From assembly GCF_032334255.1 (NCBI RefSeq), contig NZ_JAUHMF010000001.1:868001-932000 (forward strand): a DNA stretch of 64,000 nucleotides. Reading direction: 5' to 3'. This stretch comes from Thermanaerothrix solaris (GTDB lineage: Bacteria; Chloroflexota; Anaerolineae; Anaerolineales; Anaerolineaceae). The notes below the pieces were generated by a model. It was not told where the DNA came from. It did no database searches and saw nothing but the letters and a program-made list of their open reading frames with translations. This document shows, piece after piece, positions 8,211 to 16,188 of this stretch (positions are counted from its first letter, which is position 1; each line of letters starts with the position of its first letter). The translations under genes and the position numbers were made by a program.

Positions 8211-9959
8211 TTAAGCGGCGAAACCATTCGCGTAACGGCGCGCCAAGTTCAGCATCCGCGTGTAGAACCCGCGACCCTGCTCCAACTCTTGGGGAGTGCC
8301 TTGTTCCACAATTTGTCCTTGGCGCAAGACCACAATCTCATCCAGCCAGTCTAACCCATACGGAAGATGGGTAATCCAGATCAGCGTTCGTCTTTCAGCC
8401 CAAGCTATGAGACGCCCAGTAATTCGCGTGGCTTGGGTCCAATCCAGATGGACGGTTGGCTCATCCAGAATAATCACTGGGGCCTCACTAAGGAACACCC
8501 GCGCCAACGCCAAACGCTGACGTTCTCCACCGCTCAATTGCAGACCCAGGTTTCCCACCCATGTATTCAATCTTTCGGGTAAACGACGCGCCCAATCCGC
8601 CAATTCCACCTGCTCCAGCGCCCACCATAACTGAGACTCATCCGCCTGCGGCGCCCCGAGCGACAAATTACCACGTAAAGTTTCACTGAAAATGTATGGC
8701 CGCTGTTCAAGCACCATGAACGTCTGGTGCAGGGTTTCTTCATCCCAGTTGGCCAGCGGCACCCCCCCAAGGTATATTTCGCCCTGCTCTACTGCCCAAA
8801 AACGAAGCAATAAATGGATTAAGGTGGATTTTCCTGCTCCGCTTGGCCCCAACAATCCGATATGATATCCAAATGGTATGGAGAGGTTTATCCGATCCAG
8901 GACAAGGGGCATATCCGGTGCATACCGGAAAGAAAGGTCACGCACCAGGATATCCGGCCGCCTCACAACAGATTTATCCTTAACTTCTCCCCCCACCGCG
9001 ACTCGTGAAGCCATCCCCTCCAATTCCAATAACCGCCGAGCAGAATGCAAAGCCAACGGTAAATTCTGTGCTCCTTGCAAAATGGCGCTTACGGCTTCAC
9101 TGCTTGCGAGGATAACTGCCACCAATACAACCAGCAATACCCCGCTAAACTCTCCTCGGGCTACGGGATCAATCCCAAACCAAAGGACTAACCACACGGT
9201 CATCCCTATCCACGCCAGGCTTAATCCATCGCCCAACCCACGGTAATGAGCACGACGTAGTTGAAGATGATGATACGTTGACTCAAGACGCTCAACTTGG
9301 GCAAGGATAAAATCTTCTTGTCCATAGAGCAGGTAATCCTCCATGCCCTGGATAAATTCCACTATCCGAGTATTGAGAGCAGCACCCGTTTCAACTTGTC
9401 GCAGCGTGGGCTTATTCTGAAAAGCATAAACCAGCAACGGCGTTAACCCTCCCGCCCCAACCAATCCTACTGCTACCCACGGCCAAAAAGCCGGTGATAA
9501 TAAACCACTGAACCAGACCATCCCTATCGTAGTGACCATCATGACCAGGGAGGGAGAAATAAAACGAACGTAAAAATTCTCCAAATTTTCCAAATCCGTG
9601 ATCGAACGATGAAGGACATCACCGCTAGGGAGAAGGGTTTGCCGCGCTGGTAGTAAAGGCACCAGGGTGCGATAAAGCCATCGTTGTAATTGCCCCAGCA
9701 GCCGCAAGTTGACCCCATGAGATACCCAGCGTTCCAGGTAGCGAATAATGCTGCGTGCCAGACCAAAGAATCGTACCCCCACAATGGCAATATGCAATTC
9801 CGCGATAGAAGGATGCAGAGCCGCCTGAGCAATCAGATACGCCGCTGTGCCCAGCAGGCCAATACTGGTCGCAATGGCTGCAACCCCAAGAACGATGGAG
9901 ACCCCAGCCTGGACAACAAAGGGCTTCAAAAAACGCACTAACCTTCCTATGATTATCAT
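8211..9959 (-). CDS. cydC: ABC exporter subunit CydC
   Basis: CydDC is a heterodimeric inner-membrane ABC exporter of cysteine/glutathione, needed in other bacteria for cytochrome bd assembly. This 582-residue half-transporter has an N-terminal transmembrane domain (about residues 1-310, starting VRFLKPFVVQAGVSIVLGV) and a nucleotide-binding domain with Walker A GPSGAGKSTL, signature LSGGERQRLALARVF and Walker B VIILDEPTVHLD. The ATG at 9959 overlaps the cydD stop (ATGA), fixing the pair as one operon. No cydAB oxidase genes are in the window, so the link to cytochrome bd is by family only. A more generic thiol or peptide exporter remains possible. Confidence 0.85.
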   Translation of the reverse strand: MIIIGRLVRFLKPFVVQAGVSIVLGVAAIATSIGLLGTAAYLIAQAALHPSIAELHIAIVGVRFFGLARSIIRYLERWVSHGVNLRLLGQLQRWLYRTLVPLLPARQTLLPSGDVLHRSITDLENLENFYVRFISPSLVMMVTTIGMVWFSGLLSPAFWPWVAVGLVGAGGLTPLLVYAFQNKPTLRQVETGAALNTRIVEFIQGMEDYLLYGQEDFILAQVERLESTYHHLQLRRAHYRGLGDGLSLAWIGMTVWLVLWFGIDPVARGEFSGVLLVVLVAVILASSEAVSAILQGAQNLPLALHSARRLLELEGMASRVAVGGEVKDKSVVRRPDILVRDLSFRYAPDMPLVLDRINLSIPFGYHIGLLGPSGAGKSTLIHLLLRFWAVEQGEIYLGGVPLANWDEETLHQTFMVLEQRPYIFSETLRGNLSLGAPQADESQLWWALEQVELADWARRLPERLNTWVGNLGLQLSGGERQRLALARVFLSEAPVIILDEPTVHLDWTQATRITGRLIAWAERRTLIWITHLPYGLDWLDEIVVLRQGQIVEQGTPQELEQGRGFYTRMLNLARRYANGFAA

Positions 9960-11716
9960 GGTTCTCCCCCCATAGTCCAACGGGTCATATCTGGGGTAAG
10001 CCGACCAAGCAGATCCGACGGCTTACCCTGAACCCGAATACGTCCATGATCCAACACCAACACCCAATCAGCATTTTGAATCGTGCTCAAGCGGTGCGCA
10101 ATAATGAGACAGGTGCGTCCCTCCCACAACGCACGAAGATGCCGCTCTAAATAAACCTCCAGATCCGGATCGAGATGAGCCGTAGGCTCATCCATAACCA
10201 AAATGGGGGCATCTTTTAGGAAGGCGCGAGCCAGGGCAACCCGCTGGGCCTCACCGCCACTGATTGCCCTTCCCCATTCACCAATCTCTCGTTCCCACTC
10301 TTGAGGATACCGTGCACCTATCTCTTCCAGGCCAGCCTGGCGAATAGCCTCCCGAAAAGCATTTTCTGAAGCCATTGGACGCGACATACGAACATTCCAG
10401 GCCAGGCTGGCATTGAAAAGATAGGGCATTTGAGGTACCCAGGCTATCCAGCGCCGCCATTCGACAAATGGAATCTGCGCCAGCGGCACGTCATCCACCC
10501 AGATTTGTCCTTGTGTTGGCTGTAGAAAGCCCAGCAGTAGATACGCCAGGGTGGTTTTACCCGCACCACTTGGACCGATCAGGGCTACCTTTTGACCATG
10601 GTGAATTTCAAACCCAACCTCTTGCAGAGTCAATTCTGGCCGCCCCGGATAAACAAAACTCACGCTTTCAAAACGAATACGTTGAGGTGGTGTCTTCAGC
10701 GTAACGGATGGCGTTTGAGACTTAACCTCTAAAACGAGGCGAGAGAAAGTTGATTTTTCTGCAGCCTCGTCCAGCAGAGAGAAAATGGATTGCGCCGCGT
10801 CTATTCCCGACATGGCAGCATGGAAACGCTGGCCCAGCATCCGCAGGGGCAAATAGAACTCAGGGGCGATTAAGAGGATAAAGAAAGCCTGGAGAAAATC
10901 CAAACGCCCGTAAAGAAGTCGCAGTCCAATTTCTACCGCCACCAAAGCCGTGCTAATCGTGCTGATCAATTCCATCGCCAAGGCAGAAAGAAACGTAACC
11001 CGCAAGACCGACAGGGTTGTGGCGTAATAAGCGTCACTCACCCGCCCTAAGCGCACTTCACGGTCCCGGGTGCGTCCCATGGCTTTCAGGCTGACCAGTC
11101 CCTGTATCGTGTCCAAAATATAGTCATTCAGACGTTGGAGCGCTCGCCATTGACGACGGGTTACCCGTTCCGCCATGCGGCCAATCAGGATCATAAACAA
11201 AGGAACTAAGGGCGCAGTAAATAAAAAGATGATTCCGGTTAACCAGTCCAACGGAAACACCACGGCTAATATCAACACAGGCACCCCAGCAGCCAACACA
11301 ATCTGGGGGAGATAGTAGGCAAAGAAAGGCTCTAATGATTCAATCCCCTGCATCAGCGTCGCTGTCAAGTCACCTGCGGGTTGAGTCTTCAGATAAGCGG
11401 GTCCGGCATGTAGAATGGCGCGCAGTAACTCACCACGCAATTGGGCTTTTATGCGGACGGCTAACCGTTGGGCTGCCACTTCGTTTACCCATGTTGCTAC
11501 AGCCCGGGTGGCAATCACCCCTAACAATATACCCAGCCAAGGATAAAGGTCTGCGCGAAAGTGGTGATGGATAAAAGCAGCATCCAAAATGTAAGCCAGC
11601 GTATAAGCCTGAAAAACAATTAAGCCCCCTAGGGTCATCCCCGTGGCAAGCACCAGGAAGAAATCCCCTCTTTGTGAATGAACCCAATCAAGCAAGCGCC
11701 GGACTTCATGCCTCAT
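9956..11716 (-). CDS. cydD: ABC exporter subunit CydD
   Basis: This 586-residue half-transporter pairs with CydC. About five or six membrane segments occupy residues 15-320, including GMTLGGLIVFQAYTLAYIL near the N-terminus and MLGQRFHAAMSGIDAAQSIF leading into the ATPase, typical of CydD. The nucleotide-binding domain shows Walker A GPSGAGKTTLAYL, signature ISGGEAQRVALARAF and Walker B ILVMDEPTAHLD. The ATG at 11716 has no Shine-Dalgarno but a TATAAT box ends nine bases upstream on the minus strand, pointing to a leaderless message. It is divergent from bioY across about 100 bp. Confidence 0.85.
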   Translation of the reverse strand: MRHEVRRLLDWVHSQRGDFFLVLATGMTLGGLIVFQAYTLAYILDAAFIHHHFRADLYPWLGILLGVIATRAVATWVNEVAAQRLAVRIKAQLRGELLRAILHAGPAYLKTQPAGDLTATLMQGIESLEPFFAYYLPQIVLAAGVPVLILAVVFPLDWLTGIIFLFTAPLVPLFMILIGRMAERVTRRQWRALQRLNDYILDTIQGLVSLKAMGRTRDREVRLGRVSDAYYATTLSVLRVTFLSALAMELISTISTALVAVEIGLRLLYGRLDFLQAFFILLIAPEFYLPLRMLGQRFHAAMSGIDAAQSIFSLLDEAAEKSTFSRLVLEVKSQTPSVTLKTPPQRIRFESVSFVYPGRPELTLQEVGFEIHHGQKVALIGPSGAGKTTLAYLLLGFLQPTQGQIWVDDVPLAQIPFVEWRRWIAWVPQMPYLFNASLAWNVRMSRPMASENAFREAIRQAGLEEIGARYPQEWEREIGEWGRAISGGEAQRVALARAFLKDAPILVMDEPTAHLDPDLEVYLERHLRALWEGRTCLIIAHRLSTIQNADWVLVLDHGRIRVQGKPSDLLGRLTPDMTRWTMGGEP

Positions 11717-11725
11717 ATTGGTATG

Positions 11726-11731
11726 ATTATA
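11726..11731 (-). promoter_or_regulatory. cydDC -10 box, leaderless type
   Basis: TATAAT on the minus strand ends nine bases before the cydD ATG; the -35 is poor. No Shine-Dalgarno is present between. Confidence 0.5.
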
Positions 11732-11821
11732 AAACCATGTCTATTACGCACCCCTGAAACCCGTTGCGTGTTAATTCTCAAAAGATAACCATCCTGAACT
11801 TACACAAATGAGGTGAGAGGT

Positions 11822-12400
11822 ATGAATCGTCCCCTAGCGCTAACGCTAACTGCTCGTATTGGGCTTCGTTCAAGTGGATTGCCTAATATCTTATTGGTGG
11901 CTGCCGGAAGCCTTCTCGTGGCAGGGCTTGCACAGATCCGCATCCCTTTACCTTTCACCCCAGTTCCTATCACCGGTCAAACTCTGGGGGTATTTTTAGT
12001 TGGCGCAACCATGGGTAGTTCACGAGCGGCGCTCAGCCTCGGACTTTATTTGCTTGCAGGGAGTCTAGGGTTACCCTTTTTTGCGGGTGGGGCCAGCGGC
12101 TGGAATCATGTGTTTGGCCCAACCGGTGGCTACCTTTTGGGCTTTATTCTCGCCGCCTATGTGGTTGGTCACTTAGCCGAAAGAGGTTGGGATCGTTCGA
12201 TCCTACGGGTAGCCGCCATGTTTGCGATTGGGGAAGCGATCATTCTGGGGTTGGGAGCGTTGGTGTTATCCCGCTTTATCGGCCTCGAAAAGGCTTGGCT
12301 TGGGGGTATCCTTCCTTTCCTCCCCGGGGATGCGTTTAAGGCACTTATTGCCGCTTTGCTCTTACCCACTGCGCACAAGATAATTGATCCTCAAACCTGA
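11822..12400 (+). CDS. bioY: BioY family biotin transporter (ECF S component)
   Basis: BioY is the membrane substrate-binding component for biotin uptake, acting alone or with the ECF module. The 192-residue protein is almost wholly hydrophobic with about six membrane helices. It carries the BioY signatures IRIPLPFTPVPITGQTLGVF, ALSLGLYLLAGSLGLPFF, and PTGGYLLGFILAAYVVG near the middle. The ATG at 11822 follows an AGGTGAGAGG stretch; a GTG nine bases earlier is possible. No bioM/bioN or biotin biosynthesis gene is nearby, so it probably relies on a shared ECF module or works alone. A strong hairpin terminator follows directly. Confidence 0.93.
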   Translation: MNRPLALTLTARIGLRSSGLPNILLVAAGSLLVAGLAQIRIPLPFTPVPITGQTLGVFLVGATMGSSRAALSLGLYLLAGSLGLPFFAGGASGWNHVFGPTGGYLLGFILAAYVVGHLAERGWDRSILRVAAMFAIGEAIILGLGALVLSRFIGLEKAWLGGILPFLPGDAFKALIAALLLPTAHKIIDPQT

Positions 12401-12406
12401 ATCAAA

Positions 12407-12446
12407 AGCACGGGAGGCCTAGTGACCTCCCGTGCTCTCGGTTTTT
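12407..12446. terminator. Bidirectional terminator between bioY and the isomerase gene
   Basis: An 11-bp perfect stem (AGCACGGGAGG, 12407-12417; CCTCCCGTGCT, 12426-12436) has an 8-nt loop, then TTTTT at 12442-12446. On the other strand AAAA before the stem gives a T-run, so it can stop both convergent transcripts. Confidence 0.85.
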
Positions 12447-12448
12447 GC

Positions 12449-13504
12449 TTATTGTTTCATCGCTGTTTTTAGACCTTCGATGGCTTGTACCGGCGTAGGA
12501 TCCACCCCATACGCCATCGCCAGGTAATAAGCCAGGTAATCGCCAAAATGCAACAGCGTCCATTGATGCGCCATGCGCCCCTCACCTTTGCCATGAACAA
12601 AATCCACATTGATGCCGGCAGTGAGAAAGGCCTGCAAGGTTAATTCACTGCGCAAGCGGTTACGGGGGTGATCGGAGGACGTGCGCAGAAAGAGCACCAT
12701 CATTTTTTCGAGAAGCGCTTCGGGATTCTCAACCCCAGCCAGGGTGTTGTGATCTGCCTCCGGTAACACATCGAACTGCGCCCACGCTTTTGCCAGTTCA
12801 TTGATTTGTCCTTTCCAACGCCGCGCCACCGGTGCTGCCACGTCCGATCCTATAACCACCACCCAGCGTCCCATCAGTTGGCCGGCCAGTCGCTTGGCGG
12901 GATTTTGAACGACCGGTATCTCTTTACCCAACCAGCGCTGTTGCTCCCGCATAGCCTGAAGCGCCCGTTCAATCTCATTTTGGGGATCTGGAATCAGTCC
13001 TACACGATAGAATAAAGCCAGCAGAAAACCAAACGAGAAGCCAACGGCAGCCCGGGGTTGCCCGGCATGCTCAAATTGCCACACATCCCAACCGGCCCCT
13101 TGTCCGAGCGTGGCCAGTTCTCCACCGGTGGTGATGACCACAACCTGACAACCGCGTTCGCCAGCCTGCTTCACCGCCGCCAGTGTTTCTTCGGTGTTGC
13201 CTGAGTGTGACGAGCCCACAACCAGCGTTTCGGGACCATTTGCCCAAGCCGGCAATTGATACTCACGGCAGGCTAATACAGGTACCCTCAGAAAAGGTTC
13301 ACTAAACGCAATAAAGAGATCGGCGCCGATAGCGGAGCCCCCCATTCCAGCGATAACCGCTTGACGAATCGGGGACTTGATATTTAGTGGAAACTGCATT
13401 CCCTGCTTCCATGCATGCGCCAGTTGATCTGGAAGACGGTCAATTTCATCATACATATTAGAGCGGTCGAGTTGGTTGAATGTCGTTAGGTCGTCTAAGT
13501 TCAT
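12449..13504 (-). CDS. Bifunctional phosphoglucose/phosphomannose isomerase
   Basis: This 351-residue cytoplasmic enzyme belongs to the SIS-domain PGI/PMI family that interconverts glucose-6-P or mannose-6-P with fructose-6-P. Evidence is the N-terminal SIS fold with AVIAGMGGSAIGADL, the sugar-phosphate loop VVGSSHSGNTEETLAA, and the second SIS half with VVIGSDVAAPVARRWKGQ and EADHNTLAGVE; the conserved HFGDYLAYYLA stretch lies near the end. The ATG at 13504 has a GGAG eight bases upstream. It follows the NBR1-Ig lipoprotein gene by 43 nt on the same strand. It supplies fructose-6-P to the gap/pgk pathway. Confidence 0.92.
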   Translation of the reverse strand: MNLDDLTTFNQLDRSNMYDEIDRLPDQLAHAWKQGMQFPLNIKSPIRQAVIAGMGGSAIGADLFIAFSEPFLRVPVLACREYQLPAWANGPETLVVGSSHSGNTEETLAAVKQAGERGCQVVVITTGGELATLGQGAGWDVWQFEHAGQPRAAVGFSFGFLLALFYRVGLIPDPQNEIERALQAMREQQRWLGKEIPVVQNPAKRLAGQLMGRWVVVIGSDVAAPVARRWKGQINELAKAWAQFDVLPEADHNTLAGVENPEALLEKMMVLFLRTSSDHPRNRLRSELTLQAFLTAGINVDFVHGKGEGRMAHQWTLLHFGDYLAYYLAMAYGVDPTPVQAIEGLKTAMKQ

Positions 13505-13547
13505 ATCAGGACTCCGTGAAAAAAAGAGAATATGGTTAAGGAATCAT

Positions 13548-14564
13548 TTAGGGTGTTCGCCAACGAATGTAATGAATATCTACCAGTCCCTGCTCCTCAT
13601 CTACACGAACAACCTCAAAGAATGCCACCGCACCGTCCGTGGAACGCACACAGAGAGAGGGAAAGAACGATTCTCCTTGCAATGGTATTGGCGCCGTCTC
13701 TCGCGTTAACTCCAAACAACGGCCAATCGTTGGTGTCTCGGCAAAAGGCAAAACACCCCACTGAGCTTCATACTGAGGACTCAGAACCATTCCCCCCGCT
13801 GAGCGTTCCACCCAAAAATCTACCTCAGAAAGATCCTGATGAAGCGTGAGATCGGAAAGATGGATCCCTTGTGATACTGTAAGCGTTATCTGTCCTTCCT
13901 GCGCAATAGGGGTAGGTGAAAGCGTAGGCGCGGGTAGAAGGGTCGCAGTATCAAGCGCCGGCACCTGAATCCGCACCCAGAACGGAGCGCTGCCGGAAGG
14001 CCCTAAACCGAATAGTTTTCCGGAGGGAGATCGCAGCATCCAATAACTGGTGTATCGCCCTTGCCAGGGTGGTGCCATCATTTCGATACTGATATCCACC
14101 GTTTCTCCAGGTAAAACGCGCGTTGGAAGAGGATAGGCTGTAAAAGGTGCAAGGTTATCCCCCGAGATCCATATCACACTATACGTACCATCCCACACAC
14201 ATGCTCCGCGATTGACCAAACGCCAGGTCTTAATAAAACGCTGGCCGGGCTCAATCGGTGTATCGTCCGGGATCGTGACATCCAGGGGATTGCCCGCTGC
14301 CGCCAATTCGCAAGGCAAAGGGGATAAAGACGGTCGGACAGTTTCTTCCAAAGGAAGAAAAATTACCGTGGCTGAGGGTAATATAGCAAGCGGTTGAACA
14401 CTTTCGCCAGGTGCAATCGGTGTAGCATTTGTTGGTGAGAAGAGGAGAAAAGGAGATGGAACTGCTTCTCCTCCCCATACGCTTGATACTTGACAACCGA
14501 CGGAGAACAACGTTACGCTTGGTGCAACTAAAAGTGCTACGGCGAAAACTTTCATCCAGCGCAT
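13548..14564 (-). CDS. Lipoprotein with NBR1-Ig-like domain
   Basis: This 338-residue predicted lipoprotein starts with a positively charged stretch, a hydrophobic segment and a lipobox-like FSVGC (Cys24). After a Pro/Ser/Thr-rich linker, residues about 92-205 form an NBR1-Ig-like (next to BRCA1, Ig-like) domain, seen by the pattern FIKTWRLVNRGACVWDGTY, PTRVLPGETVDISIEM and APPWQGRYTSYWMLRSPSG. Such domains are common in secreted Chloroflexota proteins and are thought to bind carbohydrate or wall material. The C-terminal ~110 residues are not recognised. No Shine-Dalgarno is visible, and a TAAAAT box ends eight bases before the ATG, so a leaderless message is likely. Confidence 0.78.
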   Translation of the reverse strand: MRWMKVFAVALLVAPSVTLFSVGCQVSSVWGGEAVPSPFLLFSPTNATPIAPGESVQPLAILPSATVIFLPLEETVRPSLSPLPCELAAAGNPLDVTIPDDTPIEPGQRFIKTWRLVNRGACVWDGTYSVIWISGDNLAPFTAYPLPTRVLPGETVDISIEMMAPPWQGRYTSYWMLRSPSGKLFGLGPSGSAPFWVRIQVPALDTATLLPAPTLSPTPIAQEGQITLTVSQGIHLSDLTLHQDLSEVDFWVERSAGGMVLSPQYEAQWGVLPFAETPTIGRCLELTRETAPIPLQGESFFPSLCVRSTDGAVAFFEVVRVDEEQGLVDIHYIRWRTP

Positions 14565-14572
14565 ATGCTTTG

Positions 14573-14578
14573 ATTTTA
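14573..14578 (-). promoter_or_regulatory. -10 box, leaderless type, for NBR1-Ig lipoprotein
   Basis: TAAAAT on the minus strand ends eight bases before the ATG at 14564. The -35 is not convincing. Confidence 0.4.
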
Positions 14579-14695
14579 CCCTACCCTGATTCTTAATTTA
14601 GCCCCTTTGGGTTGCTTCTTCTGGTAGCCATAGAGAAGTTCAAGGTTAAAATTATCAGTGATAAGGAAAGCAAATTCCAGATCATGGGGCACTTT

Positions 14696-15520
14696 ATGTC
14701 ATTTGCAAAAGTCGGTGTGTATGTAGATGTATCCAATATTTATCTCAACGGGGGTCAACGCATGCAGTATGATGTCCTGCGTGAATTCGCCTGCCGCGAT
14801 GAAGCGGAATTAGTGCGTTTGAATGCCTATGTCAGTTATGATCACGAACGCGCCGAACGCGATGAATCGTATCGCAAAGGCACCCAAAACTTTCATTCAG
14901 CCTTGCGCGACTTAGGTTATAAAGTCATTGTCAAAGAAATCAGTTGGTTTGTGGATGAAAACGGCGTGCGTTATGGTAAAGCCAATGCAGATCTCGAGTT
15001 AGCAGTTGATGCTTTGCTCCAGTCGGTAAATCTTGACCGCGTGCTCCTGGTCTCCGGTGATGGAGATTTCGTGCAGGTCGTGCGCGCACTGCAGGATAAA
15101 GGCTGTCGGGTCGAAGTCGTGGCATTGGATAATGTCTCCAGTAAATTACGCCACGAGGCCGACTTCTTTATTTCGGGTTACCTTATACCCAACTTGATCC
15201 CAGTTACTTCACCTCGCAATGACTTGCCCCCTTGGGGGGAAATCGGCTCTCGTGTCCGTGGTTGGTGTTACTGGCACAGCGATCAGGGTTATGGATTCAT
15301 GCGCTACCTCAAAACCATCGCACCCAACCTTTGGCTGACCGACACTCGCAATCCCAATTCACCTTATGGCTCGGTCTTTTTCCACGATTCGAATTTACCC
15401 GAAGGGGTGCGCCCCGGGCAACTCCCTACCCGCAATTACATTTTTGAATTTGAACTGGCTCGCTCGGAGCGCACCGATAGTTTACAAGCCCTGAATATAG
15501 AATTGATCAGCCGCCTTTAA
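14696..15520 (+). CDS. NYN-domain ribonuclease-like protein with cold-shock-like C-terminus
   Basis: Residues about 5-165 form a NYN (LabA/DUF88, PIN-like) domain: VGVYVDVSNIYLNGG supplies the first acidic residue, ADLELAVDALL and LVSGDGDFVQVVRALQDKG the others, a metal-dependent nuclease pattern. Residues about 185-270 look like a cold-shock/OB RNA-binding fold (RVRGWCYWHSDQGYGFMRY, SVFFHDSNLPEG). The combination points to an RNA-processing or decay enzyme in the cytoplasm. The start is uncertain: ATGs at 14684 and 14696 are both possible, and I took 14696, which begins MSFAKVGVYVD. A TAAAAT box at 14647-14652 could be its promoter. Its stop overlaps by two bases with the convergent cyclase gene stop. 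Confidence 0.82.
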   Translation: MSFAKVGVYVDVSNIYLNGGQRMQYDVLREFACRDEAELVRLNAYVSYDHERAERDESYRKGTQNFHSALRDLGYKVIVKEISWFVDENGVRYGKANADLELAVDALLQSVNLDRVLLVSGDGDFVQVVRALQDKGCRVEVVALDNVSSKLRHEADFFISGYLIPNLIPVTSPRNDLPPWGEIGSRVRGWCYWHSDQGYGFMRYLKTIAPNLWLTDTRNPNSPYGSVFFHDSNLPEGVRPGQLPTRNYIFEFELARSERTDSLQALNIELISRL

Positions 15521-16167
15521 TGATCAGCCGACTCTTCAATCAGAATAGCCCGCGCCGGACCACCTTCTACGCCCTGAAACTTGATCGGAAGGCAGATCAG
15601 ATGATAAAGGCCTGATCTCACCTGAGATAAATCCAATCCCTCAATAATTACGACGCCCGCTTGCAGTAATACTTCGTGGGTAGGGCGAGAACGTTTATAG
15701 GGTGCTACCGAAAGATAGTCAATCCCCACCAAACGCACCCCCTGCTCAACTAAATATTCTGCCCCATCCTGCGTAATACCCACAAAGTCCGGCCGAAACG
15801 TTTTCTCACCCTCGGCCCAATAGCGCGAATTGCGGGTCTTAAACAAAACACGCTGCACACCAGGTGCTAAGGGGAAGTGCTGGAACACATCGGCGGTGAT
15901 CTCCGCGAAATGCTCGGGGACTTCAATCACCTGTGCCGGTCCTATAAGGACTTCCAGCGCAAGGCTTTCCAGGCGGGCACCATTCGGGAGAAAATGATAG
16001 GGTGCATCCAAGTGAGTGCCAGTATGCAACCCCATCTCGACCTTGGAAACGTTGGCATTGGCGCCCTCCTCGATTTTACTGACACGTTCAATACGGACAC
16101 TGGGATCGCTGGGCCAGGTCGGTAGATCGGGCCCAATGGTTAATGAGATATCGTGAATCTTGCGCAT
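15517..16167 (-). CDS. Cyclase/kynurenine-formamidase-like metal-dependent hydrolase
   Basis: This 216-residue protein belongs to the cyclase family that includes arylformamidase (KynB). The signature HTGTHLDAPYHFLPNG supplies the metal-binding His/Asp residues, and the N-terminus IHDISLTIGPDLPTWPSD is typical. The family hydrolyses N-formylkynurenine or related amides/lactones, but no tryptophan catabolic genes are here, so the substrate is open. The ATG at 16167 has a strong GGAGGAG. It is 21 nt downstream of two CapA-like lipoprotein genes on the same strand and is probably the last gene of their operon. Confidence 0.85.
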   Translation of the reverse strand: MRKIHDISLTIGPDLPTWPSDPSVRIERVSKIEEGANANVSKVEMGLHTGTHLDAPYHFLPNGARLESLALEVLIGPAQVIEVPEHFAEITADVFQHFPLAPGVQRVLFKTRNSRYWAEGEKTFRPDFVGITQDGAEYLVEQGVRLVGIDYLSVAPYKRSRPTHEVLLQAGVVIIEGLDLSQVRSGLYHLICLPIKFQGVEGGPARAILIEESADH

Positions 16168-16188
16168 GGTCTCCTCCGATCATGAAAA

